A stretch of DNA of 64,000 bases from Pseudo-nitzschia pungens (Eukaryota > Bacillariophyta > Bacillariophyceae > Bacillariales > Bacillariaceae), in NCBI GenBank assembly GCA_037355855.1, contig CM074763.1:1302001-1366000 (forward strand), given 5' to 3'. A model generated the notes under the pieces. That model had not been told where the DNA came from. It was given only the letters and a program-made list of their open reading frames with translations, and made no database searches. Shown piece by piece: positions 32,489 through 43,312 of this stretch; positions within the stretch are counted from its first letter, which is position 1; each line of letters starts with the position of its first letter. The translations under genes were made by a program, and so were the position numbers.

Positions 32489-34508
32489 TTAATTGTTCCT
32501 CCATTGTTCCAAGGCCTCAGCGCGTTTCTTCAATTTGTCCGCTCTCGACTGAAGCCGGGCGACCATGGTCGCGATCTGCTTGGATTCACCCATGAGCTGC
32601 GTTTCTTTCCTCCTCAGCATCATTACTTCATGTTCTGTAATGTACTCCACCTGAATTCCCCCTTTCATCAATTCTGTTTTTCGGCGAAGAGCGTTTCGCA
32701 CTCGTTCTTGTTTCCTGGATAACGTCGTAGAAACACGGTCCATTTCTTGGGCACTCTTTCGAACCTCTTGCTCGACCCCTCTCAGGGTATTCGTTACATG
32801 CAACATATCGTCCTTAGCTTTGACTACCATTTGCTGTGCGTCGTCGAAAGCCTTTCGTGCTTCAATCTCTTTTTTCCTTCTCTCCAGCAAGTTTTGCCTG
32901 GCGTCTTCCTGCTTGTTCAACCAAACGTTCCACTCGCGGTCGATTTGATTGTACGTTTGCAAGTTTTGGGTGAATTGGGTTTCGGTGTTGCGCAAAGATT
33001 CTATTTCTTTTTCAATGGCTGCTTTTCTAATACCCCTGTTCACGAATGATACCGTATCATCGCTGCTTAGTCTTTCCAATACTTCCTCGGCTTCGTTGCT
33101 CGTCAGAGTGAGTTCAGTTGATTGAAGCGTAGCGAATAAGCGCTGTTTCTTGACCGAATCTAATTCTTCGGAAATATGTTTTGCCTTTTCTGCCTCCACT
33201 CGAGCTCTGTAATTGGAGCCATCCCATGGTAGGTTGCAAAGTCGTAGAATCGAACGACAAATTTTGTCGTTTTGCGTAGAAAGGAGCGAGATGGGCGCGA
33301 ATTTCAGTGCAATTAAAAAAATCAGGCACCGTGAGATACGAGTGTGCCATGCAATCCAAGAGCAAATTTAGCACAATCAGATGTACGCCACAAACATTTA
33401 CTTACTGCTCTTCTAGCTTCAACGACTCGTCGTTCAGGTCGTTTGGCGTATCCTCGACAGTTTCACTTGCTTGATTTCCTTCCTCGTCAATAGTTGTGAA
33501 AATCGTCTCTACCTCAGCATCGGTTGAGGTAACAACGGAAGTAGGAATGTCAACGGACTTATCTTGATCCGAGACAGCAGGGGTGGTCACGACGTCGTTT
33601 GTAAGTTCTTGCTCATTGGTTTCCGAATTTTCGTAGCCAGTTATCACCTCATTCCCAGAAATTGTTTCGTCCAACTCGATTTTTTGTTCGGTTGTTTCAA
33701 TGAAAATGTCAACGTTCTCTGTTTGTACTTTTTCAGATGGAGCTGGCGAAGTTGTAGTCGACGTTGATGCAGAAGATGGTGCTGGCGACACCGACCTGAA
33801 CCCGTTAGCTATGTTCTTTCCAAACGCAATCGTCGCAGATGTTCTGCGCAGGAATGGCACGGCTACATTGTCCATGATCTTCGATGCAACGGGAGCAACC
33901 TGTTCGAGCCCTTCATTGGTAAATCGCTGGGCTCTCTCGCCCCACTCCTTGGCCTTCAGTTCTCGATCGTAGCGCTTCCGCGTTTTCTCGTTCCCGAGCG
34001 TTCTCCAGGCCTCGGCAATTTGTTGGAAGTCAACACCGTTTGCAATGGGTTCAGTCCCTCCTATCTGTGCATCCGGGTGTGAGACTCTAGCTAGCTTGAC
34101 GTACTGCCTTTTCAGCTCACTCCGACTAGCGGTCGGAGAGGCTCCCAGTATTTCGTAGAGGGTCAGATCCTTTTCGTCGTCGGTCGTCGTTTTACTTGTG
34201 GTGTCGCCATTTGCGTCGGATTTCATATCGCCTTGTGGCTGGTAAGAAAGCTGTAGCAGAGTGGAAGCATAAATTCTGTTCTCATTCTTGCTTTGTTGAT
34301 ACCTCCTCCTCCGCCTTCCGGACTCTCTGTTCAATTTTCCTTCATCGATGTTGCCGGACGTCGGATTGCATTTTGTTGCTGTGAAAGAATCGGCTGGATT
34401 TATCCCGGCCAAAACAACCAATAGGAATAATGAAAACGCTACCGTGAGAGCATTTGATCTGTAGGAATTTGTTACCGGTAAGGTTTTTTTCGCACACTGC
34501 TTGCTCAT
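32489..34508 (-). CDS. J-domain (DnaJ-like) protein with C-terminal coiled coil, two exons, 606 aa
   Basis: Exon 1 is 33406-34508 and exon 2 is 32489-33206. The 199-base intron is GT-AG and phase 2 and joins LKLEEQ with ARVEAEKAKH in frame. The start (ATG at 34508) opens a signal peptide (ALTVAFSLFLLVVLAGINPADS) followed by FTAT, an ASAF-like cue for plastid entry. The J domain lies at about 115-185 (LTLYEILGASPTASRSELKR, then the HPD of LARVSHPDA, then YDRELKAKEWG). A Ser/Thr/Glu-rich linker follows, and exon 2 encodes a long coiled coil (about 370-606). J proteins stimulate Hsp70 ATPase. A plastid Hsp70 co-chaperone is the likely role, with the coiled coil as an unknown partner-binding arm. 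Confidence 0.88.
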
Positions 34509-35407
34509 CGTTGATATGATGGGACCACGGTATAAGCACAATGCACACAGACTATTTGGGGCACGAATTGTCGGCGGGAGAGTTTCTTGTCCTTCTCATC
34601 GCATCTGAAGATTTGTGCTGATGGGTTAGAATCAATCCTTGTCAGAACGATCGGGGTCAGTTAGTTGCGTGTTGCATGTGCTTGGTGGCATATTCGTCTC
34701 ACGCCGCCATTTGACTATTTATTTAGCTCAATCATCGATTCAACTTTTTCAAAAAAAGAAGAATTTTCGGAATGTTTAATTACGTGGGATACTATTTCTG
34801 CGTAAGCAAACGCGTGACGGTCCGAGCGAGGCGGTAACATCTTCAAATCTAACCAGAACTCTAAAATTCATTTTGTTGACACAACTGCGATGTGTTGAGA
34901 ACCCATCTTTACATACGTACGTGCGTACGAGGTATGAGTACGAGTAACCTTACTTGTTTTGGATAAGATACTGTTCAATCATCAACCCGAAATCGTATTC
35001 TTACCCTTGACTGGTATGATACACGTACCGGTAAGGTTACGGCATTTTTCGGTCGTATTACGTTCCTAAGAGTAAATTGTTCATATGGCATCTAAACTTA
35101 CGCTCTTCTAATGAGGTTTTGGTTGTTGTAAATAATATCGGGTTGCAAGTCGTAGTTATCGCAAATGATTTCGATTGGGATCCCATTAATTTTCCTCCTA
35201 ACTTGTACGCGTTCCCACTGCATCAAAAAAAGCAGGTGCCTCTTCCAGCAGTGGATCTGACGGAGAAGGGTGAAACTATAATGAATTCAGACAACCTGTG
35301 CATGATGACATTGGAACGATTCAATACAAAAATCTGATCAGTTTGTGGATACCAAATCGACTTTCATGTGAAACGCGCAATCCATGTTTGCCATTGATAG
35401 TTGTTTT
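34509..35407. other. Intergenic region, promoter side of the J-domain gene
   Basis: It has a few GTACGAGTAACCTTAC and TACCGGTAAGGTTACGG words (34925-34955 and 35025-35042). A frame at 35077-35337 reads a natural-looking peptide but has no ATG at its start and no known domain, so it is not listed as a gene. The right end is the 3' side of the enoyl-CoA hydratase gene. Confidence 0.5.
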
Positions 35408-36406
35408 TCATTGTCCCGTGTAGCTTGGTTTTCTCCCTTCTTTGAACGCCATCAACCCTTCCAAACGATCTTGGGTCGGCAAAACCTTCGCATAGCATTG
35501 GCGTTCGATTTCGAGCGCCTCTTTCATGCACGTTGTCTGACCTCCTTTGTCGATTGCTGCTTTCGATGCTCGGATGGCGACGGGACCGTTTGCGGCGATT
35601 TGAAAGGCGAGTTCCATTGCGTGTTCCGTGGCACTTTGCCCCTGAGGTACAACGTCTGTCACGAGCCCGTATTCCATTGCTTCGTTTCCGCTTAGTTTTC
35701 TCCCAGTCCATATGAGCTCCTTCGCCCGCGAGGCACCGATCAATCGTGGGAGTCTCTGCGTGCCTCCGGCACCGGGGATGATTGCGAGCGACGTTTCGGG
35801 CAGTCCCAGAACGGCCTTGGCGGACGCGATTCGAATGTCCGCTGCCAGGGCCAGCTCAAAGCCTCCGCCTACTGCCACGCCCTCCACGGCGGCGATGACT
35901 GGCATGGGCAGGGACGCAAATCGTTCCATCGTGTTCCGTAGCAAGGTCACAAAGTCGGCAGCCTCGTCTTCGCTCATGGTCGCTCGTTCCTTCAGATCTG
36001 CACCGGCCGAAAACACCCTTTCGGAAAAAGAGGTCAGAACAATACAACGGCAGCCGACAGCATCCTGGCGTTCAACTTCGGAGGTGCCTGGGCCGTCCTT
36101 TGCGTTCTCTCCTCCTTCCAGTATATCAAGACAGTTTTGCAATCCCTGAATCATTTCTTTCCCCATTGCATTGGCTTTCGGACGATTGAGAGTGATTTTA
36201 GTGACCATGCACGATTCATCGTCTGGACTCTGGAATATATTTTCCATCAAGACTTGCGCCGATGACGACGAAGACGACGAAAGGAATTTTCGTTCCCAAG
36301 GTGAAATATGGTCACGACAGAATCTTCCGTTCGGATGGAGTTGATTTCGTCGAGTTAGCACATTGCGACCCAACCTGTGGATTGGGATTTTGAACGTCGT
36401 GGTCAT
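35408..36406 (-). CDS. Enoyl-CoA hydratase/isomerase family protein, AUH (methylglutaconyl-CoA hydratase)-like, 332 aa
   Basis: A single exon with the start at the ATG at 36406. The first 40 residues are basic and lack acid groups (MTTTFKIPIHRLGRNVLTRR), a mitochondrial presequence. The crotonase fold is clear: FSAGADLKERATMS, then VIAAVEGVAVGGGFELALAA (oxyanion-hole region), then GLPETSLAIIPGAGGTQRLP with the catalytic Glu. The ADLKER and AIIPGAGGTQRLPR strings are typical of AUH, which hydrates 3-methylglutaconyl-CoA in leucine breakdown. Closely related enoyl-CoA hydratases share much of this, so the exact substrate is inferred. Confidence 0.9.
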   Translation of the reverse strand: MTTTFKIPIHRLGRNVLTRRNQLHPNGRFCRDHISPWERKFLSSSSSSSAQVLMENIFQSPDDESCMVTKITLNRPKANAMGKEMIQGLQNCLDILEGGENAKDGPGTSEVERQDAVGCRCIVLTSFSERVFSAGADLKERATMSEDEAADFVTLLRNTMERFASLPMPVIAAVEGVAVGGGFELALAADIRIASAKAVLGLPETSLAIIPGAGGTQRLPRLIGASRAKELIWTGRKLSGNEAMEYGLVTDVVPQGQSATEHAMELAFQIAANGPVAIRASKAAIDKGGQTTCMKEALEIERQCYAKVLPTQDRLEGLMAFKEGRKPSYTGQ

Positions 36407-37379
36407 TGCAGGATGTGTATAGTAATTCCCGAGTTGGTCTTGAACGCCATAGAAAACGAATGGATCGGATGTTTTTGTTTCAAAGGGACGTTTCGAAACT
36501 GCGGTAGGCGAAGCGGGGAAGAACTTTGACTTCGCTTTGCTATTTTAAGTCCTTGCGACTTTGCGGCTTTATGTTGTCTGTGTGTGATCGCCTCTCGAAG
36601 ATGTTGTGGAAAGAGGAAAATGAGAGTGAGCAATCTGTCCTCATCAATTGTTCTTTTTTTTTACTCGGTTGCACGTCGATCGTATTTTTGTCATAACAGA
36701 TGTCGACAACCAAAGGAAAGGAATGTTCGGTCCTTCGGATGGAGTTTTTAGAAAGAAAGATTCTCACTCGCCTCCCGAACACGATTGATTTTGATGATGC
36801 GGTCGATGACTTTTTCGTTCTCTTGATCCGAAACGGGACTCAATCCTAACTCAGGACTGAGATTATTGTCTGTCCTTCCAACAAATCCATCAACCGGTGC
36901 AAACCATTGACGGGAAACAACGCACACCACAACACCGTGTAAAAATATTTGTTTTTAATTTCGAGTTTCATTGCGATGAGACCAATCCATCGCCTTCCTG
37001 AGATAACCTTACTCGTATCAGTTCTGTCCTCTCTTCATCCCTTATCCACTTCGTACCGTAACAACTGGACACAACCAGAAAATAGGTTCGGAGCAACATA
37101 AAAACGTCGTTCAAGTTGCCTCGACAAACCCGTCCACCTCTACTCGAAACCCGAACAAAAAAGCAAGCACCCCGGAGCCGATATCTACTCAGTATTATTG
37201 GGGGAGACCAGCAAGAAGATATGATCGAGACCCCGTAGCAGGCGTGAGGAGAGACTGCTTGATTTTCTTTTTCTGTCCGAGACGTCTGTTCGAGTTGCAT
37301 TCATCCTCGACGCTGTTTGCCCCTTCGGCCGTTGTCGATCCTCTTCCTTCCGATTTCTTCTAATTGTTGGTGCGACACG
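36407..37379. other. Divergent region between the AUH-like gene and RPC8
   Basis: A minus-strand coding-like piece at about 36773-36930 (PVDGFVGRTDNNLSPELGLS then VIDRIIKINRVREA, followed by a GTGAGA donor-like site) has no in-frame ATG, so it may be an exon of an unassigned gene or a relic. The rest shows nothing clear. Promoters of both flanking genes must lie here. Confidence 0.4.
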
Positions 37380-38300
37380 ATGTTCGTTTTGACAACCGTT
37401 ACCGACCGCATTCGAGTGCCGGCGCACATGTTGTCACTCCCGACATTGACGGCTCTACACAACGAGATTGATCTGAAATATCCAAACCGTGTGCTGATGA
37501 ATGTTGGGTTGGTCATTTGCCGATACGGAACTTGTCTCAAAATCACCAACGGCTCGTGTGTACCGGGGGATGGAGGTTCTCATCACGAATGCCTTTTTCG
37601 ATTGGTTGTGTTCCGACCCTTTGTGGATGAAGTTTGTGTGGGGAAAATTGTCAAGTCTACTCCGGAGGGTATTCAAGTCAGTCTGGGAAACTTTTATCAC
37701 GACATCTTTATTCCGGCGTACTGGATGCTGCGGCCTAGTCGGTATAGTGAGAAACTTGGATTGTGGGTATGGTCTCCTGACTATGGAAACGAAGATGAAG
37801 AAGACGGTGACAACAATGGTGACAATGCAATGGAAGACAATCCCCACACCAATGTAAAAATGGAAGATGATGCAGCCTCGGAAACTAATGTGAAGGAAGA
37901 AGAAAAAGAGTCCTTGTCCGATGAAACTAAGATGGATGAGGAAGAAGAAGAGGGTGAACACTTCGAGATGGAACTAGGAGCCGAAATCCGATTCAAAATC
38001 AAATCCATTCATTTCACTCAAGTAACAAATACGGCAAAGGGAGTTCAAGCAACAACAACGACAACTGCCCATTCACAACCGATTCGAAAGGAATCAGAGG
38101 AAGGGAAATCTCCAGACGCACGACCAACGCCTCTCCGAAAGCGAAGTCTCTCGGTGGAGATTAGTGACATGTCAAATCTACCGGCTAGTATGAACATTGT
38201 TGCATCTATATGTGAAGATGGTCTGGGCCTAACGAGCTGGTGGACTTCTGAGGCAGACGAAGAAGAAGAGGAAGAGGGAGATGATGTACAGGAAGAATGA
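37380..38300 (+). CDS. RNA polymerase III subunit RPC8 (Rpc25/RPB7-like), 306 aa
   Basis: The start is at MFVLTTVTDRIRVPA, the family N-terminus. The SHS2/RPB7 N-domain runs through YPNRVLMNVGLVICRYG and the SCVPGDGGSH turn. The OB-fold follows: FRPFVDEVCVGKIVKSTPEG, VSLGNFYHDIFIP and LGLWVWS. Then comes an acidic insertion of about 60 residues (about 137-198), after which the barrel resumes (GAEIRFKIKSIHF). It ends with ASICEDGLGLTSWW, the usual RPC8 close, plus an acidic tail. The usual length is about 205, so the extra length is the insertion, a Ser/Lys/Arg linker and the tail. RPC8 pairs with Rpc17 in the Pol III stalk and helps initiation at tRNA and 5S genes. Confidence 0.92.
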   Translation: MFVLTTVTDRIRVPAHMLSLPTLTALHNEIDLKYPNRVLMNVGLVICRYGTCLKITNGSCVPGDGGSHHECLFRLVVFRPFVDEVCVGKIVKSTPEGIQVSLGNFYHDIFIPAYWMLRPSRYSEKLGLWVWSPDYGNEDEEDGDNNGDNAMEDNPHTNVKMEDDAASETNVKEEEKESLSDETKMDEEEEEGEHFEMELGAEIRFKIKSIHFTQVTNTAKGVQATTTTTAHSQPIRKESEEGKSPDARPTPLRKRSLSVEISDMSNLPASMNIVASICEDGLGLTSWWTSEADEEEEEEGDDVQEE

Positions 38301-39585
38301 TGATTCCACGTTCTCGAAAAGAGTCGGACGTTTGTCCCGCAGTTTGGACCGAGGCGCGTACATCACGTTGAATTTTATCCATGTCATTTGGTTGACCTGG
38401 AGAATGGCCATTCGAATCTCAGAGGTAGTGACGACGTCAAAATTTGTATCGTTGGACGATATGTCAGTTCGCGAATAGCCTGCGTGAGAGATCGGCCTCG
38501 TAAAATAGGTCCTCATAACCTGAAAAGCTCACAGGTCACCCCGCTAATTAGAAATAGACTACGAACTCGAAAAACACAAGAAGTGTTGTATGTTGTATTG
38601 TACTGCATTGCCAAATTGTATGTGAAACGAACTCGGGCAACTGGCGGTGCCAAAGCATTACGAAAACATGGCGTTCCGACGAGGAGCAAATATGTTGGCT
38701 ATCCATTTCCGTTTCTTACTACTACTATTTCTTTTTTTCAGGACCTACAATTTTTATCCCAAAACATGCCATATTATCCACGCATTATTTTTCATTTCTA
38801 TCATACCAGCTCTTGACTTGGTAACGAGCATGCTTCTTCTTCCTATCCTACTGCGGATACCAACTGCTGGCACTGATAAAGGGAGACCTTCTCCGCAAAA
38901 AAAAGTTCATCTTAAACGTGCTAAGGCTTACTACTTCATCAGCAGGGCGTCGGAGATTCTTGGAAAGAGTAAGGGGTTTGATTAGGTTGGTATTGAATAC
39001 TGCTAATCGGTATTCTTTGGCAACAGCAAGCTTGAGAAAGAGTAAAGCTGCTGGTTTGCCCCTTTTTGGACTGCCTACTAGTAATTTACTTGATCTCAAC
39101 AACTCTCGTCACACACTCCATTACAACTTCCACCCTGCTGCAGTGCAGTGTCCGATTGTAGTATTTCACGTGGAATGTGTTGATTAGATAGCCCTAAAAA
39201 AACTCGGATTTTAAGCTAATACGAAGTAATTACCATACAACACTCGTACGGTAACTTACCGGAGAGAAGTTCAGTGATGGTCCCTTTTTCGTAAGGTCAC
39301 GAATGAGGTTAAGGTTAGTCGTATCTACCGGTAACTTGTGCATTCCCGCTTTGATTGATGATTCGCTTACGAGCAAGGTTACCTACCGGTAATTACGTAT
39401 TCTCAGGCGTAGAAATTGTTGAGAAAAGGATTGCGTTGTGGGGTTGTGACTTTTAGCCAATGCCAGGGTCCAGAAGTAAGGCTACTCGTTCGATTAGGAG
39501 GGTGAATCAAAGATTCATGCTTCAGATTTTACCATCTTGCACACAGGCCGAGTCTCAAAGGGTGCGAATTGTGTAAAGATTAGAG
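38301..39585. other. Intergenic region without a recognised gene
   Basis: Open frames at 38281-38985 have no domain and overlap each other. TACCGGTAA and GTAAGGTTACC-like words are found around 39250-39400. The right end is the promoter of the WD40 gene. Confidence 0.5.
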
Positions 39586-41017
39586 ATGGATTTGCTTGGA
39601 GATATAGGCGCCGCTGACCAGTTGACTTCGGGTGAGTTAACTGGCGATGTTGTCGACGACATCGTCGATGCATGTTGACACAAATTTTGTCAATTTTCAA
39701 ACTATTGCTTCCATCAATCGCTCATATTTAATACCATTTGGATCAACTCCTGCATTCACTAAATTAGCTCGCTTGGAAAATGAAGTCTTAAAAGAACAAG
39801 TGAAAGCTTTAAAACAAAGATGTAACGTCTTAACAGTCGAAAATGAAGCTTTGAAAGCGGAAGTGGAAATTTATCGCAGTGAGGCTGCCGCAGCTGAGTT
39901 GTCTTCCGGTGCAGGGACGTCGGACACTTCGATCAATCGAAATTTTCAGTCGTCCGAAAGAGATCACTTTATAAAATCTGGCGATGGTGACTACGCGAAA
40001 ACGAAGTCGGTCTTGCTCGAGAATTGCCATGGTAACTCGAATGTACTTTGCTGCTCCCTCTCAAATGACGATTCTGTTCTAGCAACTGGGGGAGCAGATA
40101 GGAATCTTTCCTTGACACTATGGAACGGTGCTTTTGGCAGCCACACGCCGCAACAGGTTGTGGAAAATTCATCGCGTGTCGACTGCGAGGCTCCTGTCAT
40201 TTCTGTTGATTTCTCTCGAAAAGGGCACAGAACGAAATTTGTCGCCGCGGGATGCATGGATGGTTCGGTGCACGTCGTCTACTACGAAAAAGATGGATCG
40301 GTTATCAACGTTGAAGAAGTGGGCAAGGGAATTATCAAACATGGGAAGTACGTTCGATGTTTAGCATGGTCGCCGACTGAAAACGTTTTGGCAACTGCAT
40401 CTGCAGATGGTTGCATTCAGGTCCATAAACTTGTGTGGAACCTCATTGATGCTACTGGAGCGACCTTAGAGAAAGTCCAAAATCTACAACTGTCTGGACC
40501 CGTCGAATCTATTTGTTTCCGCGAAGATCATTTATGCTGCTATGCTCGGGGGTCTCCAAACTTGATTTGTTTTGACCTTCAAGACAACTTTTCGCAACAA
40601 AAGTTCCATCTCAACAGAGGTCCAGGAAATGCCTTTTTCGATGATCATGTATCCTTTGCAGTAATGGATATGTCTCCATTCAAAAGTGACTATCTAGCTC
40701 TTGCAACTGACAATTCTCGCAACATCATCATGGACTGGAGGTCCGGCAATCAGGTTCGAAACCTCTACGGTCATCAGAACGATTGTTATAGTCAACCCAA
40801 GCTAGCATGGTCAAAAAGTGGTCAGTATCTCTACGGAAATAACCAGCATGAATCAGTGGTTTGTGTCTGGGATATTGCAAGCTCCTCAATTGTCGAACAG
40901 CTCGAAGGTCACTCCAATCCAGTCAGGGACTTGTTCTCAAGCAAATCAACTGAAACATTAGTGACAACATCCTTTGACAAGAAAACACATCTCTGGTTAG
41001 CATCAGAAGATACATAG
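39586..41017 (+). CDS. WD40-repeat protein with N-terminal coiled coil, two exons, 431 aa
   Basis: Exon 1 is 39586-39631 (MDLLGDIGAADQLTS) and exon 2 starts at 39768. The 136-base intron is GT-AG and phase 1 and joins to ARLENEVLKEQVK. The alternative is an unspliced start within the intron, whose peptide looks unlike coding. A short coiled coil (about 16-50) precedes six or so WD40 units: CHGNSNVLCCSLSNDDSVLA, APVISVDFS, YVRCLAWSPTENVLATASAD, QPKLAWSKSGQYLYG, and EGHSNPVRDLFSS with TTSFDKKTHLW at the end. WD40 propellers are scaffolds. No specific complex could be named. Confidence 0.83.
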
Positions 41018-41920
41018 TCAAAATTGAAGTGTGTTAAACAAATAAATAACGATGACTTTCAAAGTATGATGATGGCTTTGAAGTTCAGCTGGACGTTAAG
41101 TTTGCAATAAGCGATTTCATAATTCACAGCATGCGATCGTTTTTCTCTCTGTTGGCGGCTCTCATTTTTCAAGAAGCAGATCATGATCTCATGATGGCCA
41201 GTGGTAGTTCCCAGTGCCATTCCCGAGCATAATCTACAATCGGAAATCTCTGCGACCATCACTAATAAAAGATTGCTTACTCCTTTTCACCCTAAAGATA
41301 CTTGTTCTAGAAATCGTTTTCCATAAGCAACTGTTCTTGCACGTACCAAATGCTTCAACTCTCAATTTGGGCTGCACTCATAGTCACAACATATGTAATC
41401 AAGAAGCATATATCATTCACTACTTCTTGATTGGCGACGGAACTGAGGTAAGGATTGTTGATCCGCAGATCCTCTTTCCTCTACTACTAGCACAAGTCCC
41501 TTTCACATAACTTTAAAATAGAAGTATTACTGTACTACCGGTACCGTTACGTCTTTCAGGTGATTGATTCCCGTACGAACCGTACGGTAGAATTGTGATT
41601 CCAACGATTTTGAAAGTTCGTCTGTCGGTGCGTCTTGAGATGTAAAACTTAAAACTTTAGCCACTGAAATCAATCGTAAAGTAGGTTGTTGACTGAGCCG
41701 AAACCCGAAACTTCAAACTTGAAACTGTTGGAAATCTGATTAGAAAAAAAAAAGATTATTTTGACTCAACTCAATCAACACTTCGATCCTCTCGACCGAC
41801 AGTCGACAATTCCCGAAACACGAAACTTGCAAGATTGTCAATCGGTGATACGATACGTGGAGTAATCTTCATTAAAATAGGTAGATAGAAGCATTTTCTG
41901 CGCGTCATAAGAGAGAAGCG
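41018..41920. other. Intergenic region, no gene seen
   Basis: The left part is the WD40 3' flank. A TACCGGTACCGTTACG word lies near 41537. The right end is the promoter of the RRM gene. Short frames have no support. Confidence 0.5.
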
Positions 41921-42895
41921 ATGTCTGACACCGATGATAGAAAAGATGACCAAAAAGATTCAGATGAAGCTGAAACCGAGCGCAAGGAATTGGGAAAAAG
42001 TGACTCGAACAAGAAAAAGCAGAAAAAGAGTAAGAAAAAGAAGAAAAGTAAAACAGTAAAAAAACAATCCAAGGAAGAAACTCCGCCTTCAGAAGGTAAA
42101 CCAAGCGTTGACCCTGGTGATTTGACCCAGGATGGAAAAATTGAAGTATCGATGAACGAGAAAAACAAAGCAACTGCGTCAAATAGCGACGATGACGATA
42201 ATGACGACGATGATTTACTGGCTGCGGCTGCTCTTTGGGCTGGGGAAGAGGCGGAGGAAGATGAAACCGAGAAGATATCCCCGGAATCCACCTCATTGCA
42301 TCCTTCAGGATACACAAAGTCCCGGCAGAACTATTCTCTGCATATCACACAGCTACCATACGATTCGACAGATTTTGATCTTCGGAAACTTTTTGCCGAG
42401 CATGGATGTGCTGTAACTTCGATTCGCTTGGTCTATGATCATGACACCGACGGGCGCAAAACGGTTTTTCGCGGAGTAGCTTTCGTTGATGTGTTGGATT
42501 CTCAATCATACGAGACAGCTCTCAAGTTACACCACAAAACCTCAATTAGAGGGCGCAGACTGAATGTTCGTCCATGTCGGTCGAAAGGAGAATTAGCAGA
42601 GATTGTTGCCCGCACCCAAGAGCTCGTTCAAGAAAAGATCAGACAACAACGATCTGGAGACAGAACCGAAACCAATGTCACTAGCGAAGAGCGCGCTCAA
42701 TCGTCGGCGCCGAAGCCGAAAAGCAATGAAAACAAGATTAGTGCGTCCAAGAGAAAGAATCAGAACTCAAAAGAAAGGAAAAGCAACAAGAAACCCAGAG
42801 TAGACAAAGATGGTAAACCGATCAAACTTACCAAGAAGGAGAGGAATCGGCGTGCTGCCATCATTATGCAGAAGAGAAGGCGTCAAAAGAAATAA
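41921..42895 (+). CDS. RRM protein, nucleolar Nop12/RBM34-like, 324 aa
   Basis: A single exon. The first 130 residues are highly charged (Lys and Asp/Glu runs such as KKKQKKSKKKKKSK and DDDDNDDDD). One RRM is seen at about 140-215: SLHITQLPYDSTDFDLRKLF as RNP2 and first helix, then RGVAFVDVLD as RNP1, then KTSIRGRRLNVRP. The C-terminus is basic and ends LTKKERNRRAAIIMQKRRRQ, a nucleolar-type tail. The layout resembles the RBM34/Nop12 proteins of 60S ribosome assembly, but a single RRM is seen, so the assignment is tentative. Confidence 0.82.
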   Translation: MSDTDDRKDDQKDSDEAETERKELGKSDSNKKKQKKSKKKKKSKTVKKQSKEETPPSEGKPSVDPGDLTQDGKIEVSMNEKNKATASNSDDDDNDDDDLLAAAALWAGEEAEEDETEKISPESTSLHPSGYTKSRQNYSLHITQLPYDSTDFDLRKLFAEHGCAVTSIRLVYDHDTDGRKTVFRGVAFVDVLDSQSYETALKLHHKTSIRGRRLNVRPCRSKGELAEIVARTQELVQEKIRQQRSGDRTETNVTSEERAQSSAPKPKSNENKISASKRKNQNSKERKSNKKPRVDKDGKPIKLTKKERNRRAAIIMQKRRRQKK

Positions 42896-43312
42896 GTCGT
42901 GATGTGGTATATATATTGCAGCAATTAAGGGTCGCCAATCCTTCACCACCTGTCATCATTTTGCATCGCAAAGTGGCCTGTGAGAGCAAAGAAATAATTT
43001 GAAGTCTCTGTCAATCACCCACTTTACGACTATGATTTGTAGCAAGCCTAGATATGTATGTGCGGGCTTGCGTTTTCGAACGTATGATACACTTTTATTA
43101 GTTGTTAATCATCACTCGGAATACACAATTGCGATAAAATCATCGAATTTAAAGGCATAGCATTTTCCGTTGGAACCCCATTGCGACGCCTTTGACTCTT
43201 ACAATGCAACAAGACACCTCGTTGCAGACCATGAAGTCAAACACAAAACCTCCCATCGATCGAATCGGGTCTGTTCGACTCGACTTAATCTACATTATTG
43301 TCGAAAATCGTA
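42896..43312. other. Convergent gap between the RRM gene and the BET gene
   Basis: This 417-base gap should hold two 3' UTRs. No repeat or gene was recognised. Confidence 0.55.

Noticed and set aside
35077..35337. 86-codon plus frame
   Set aside because: It has no ATG at the start and no homology I can name; kept only as a note in the intergenic entry.
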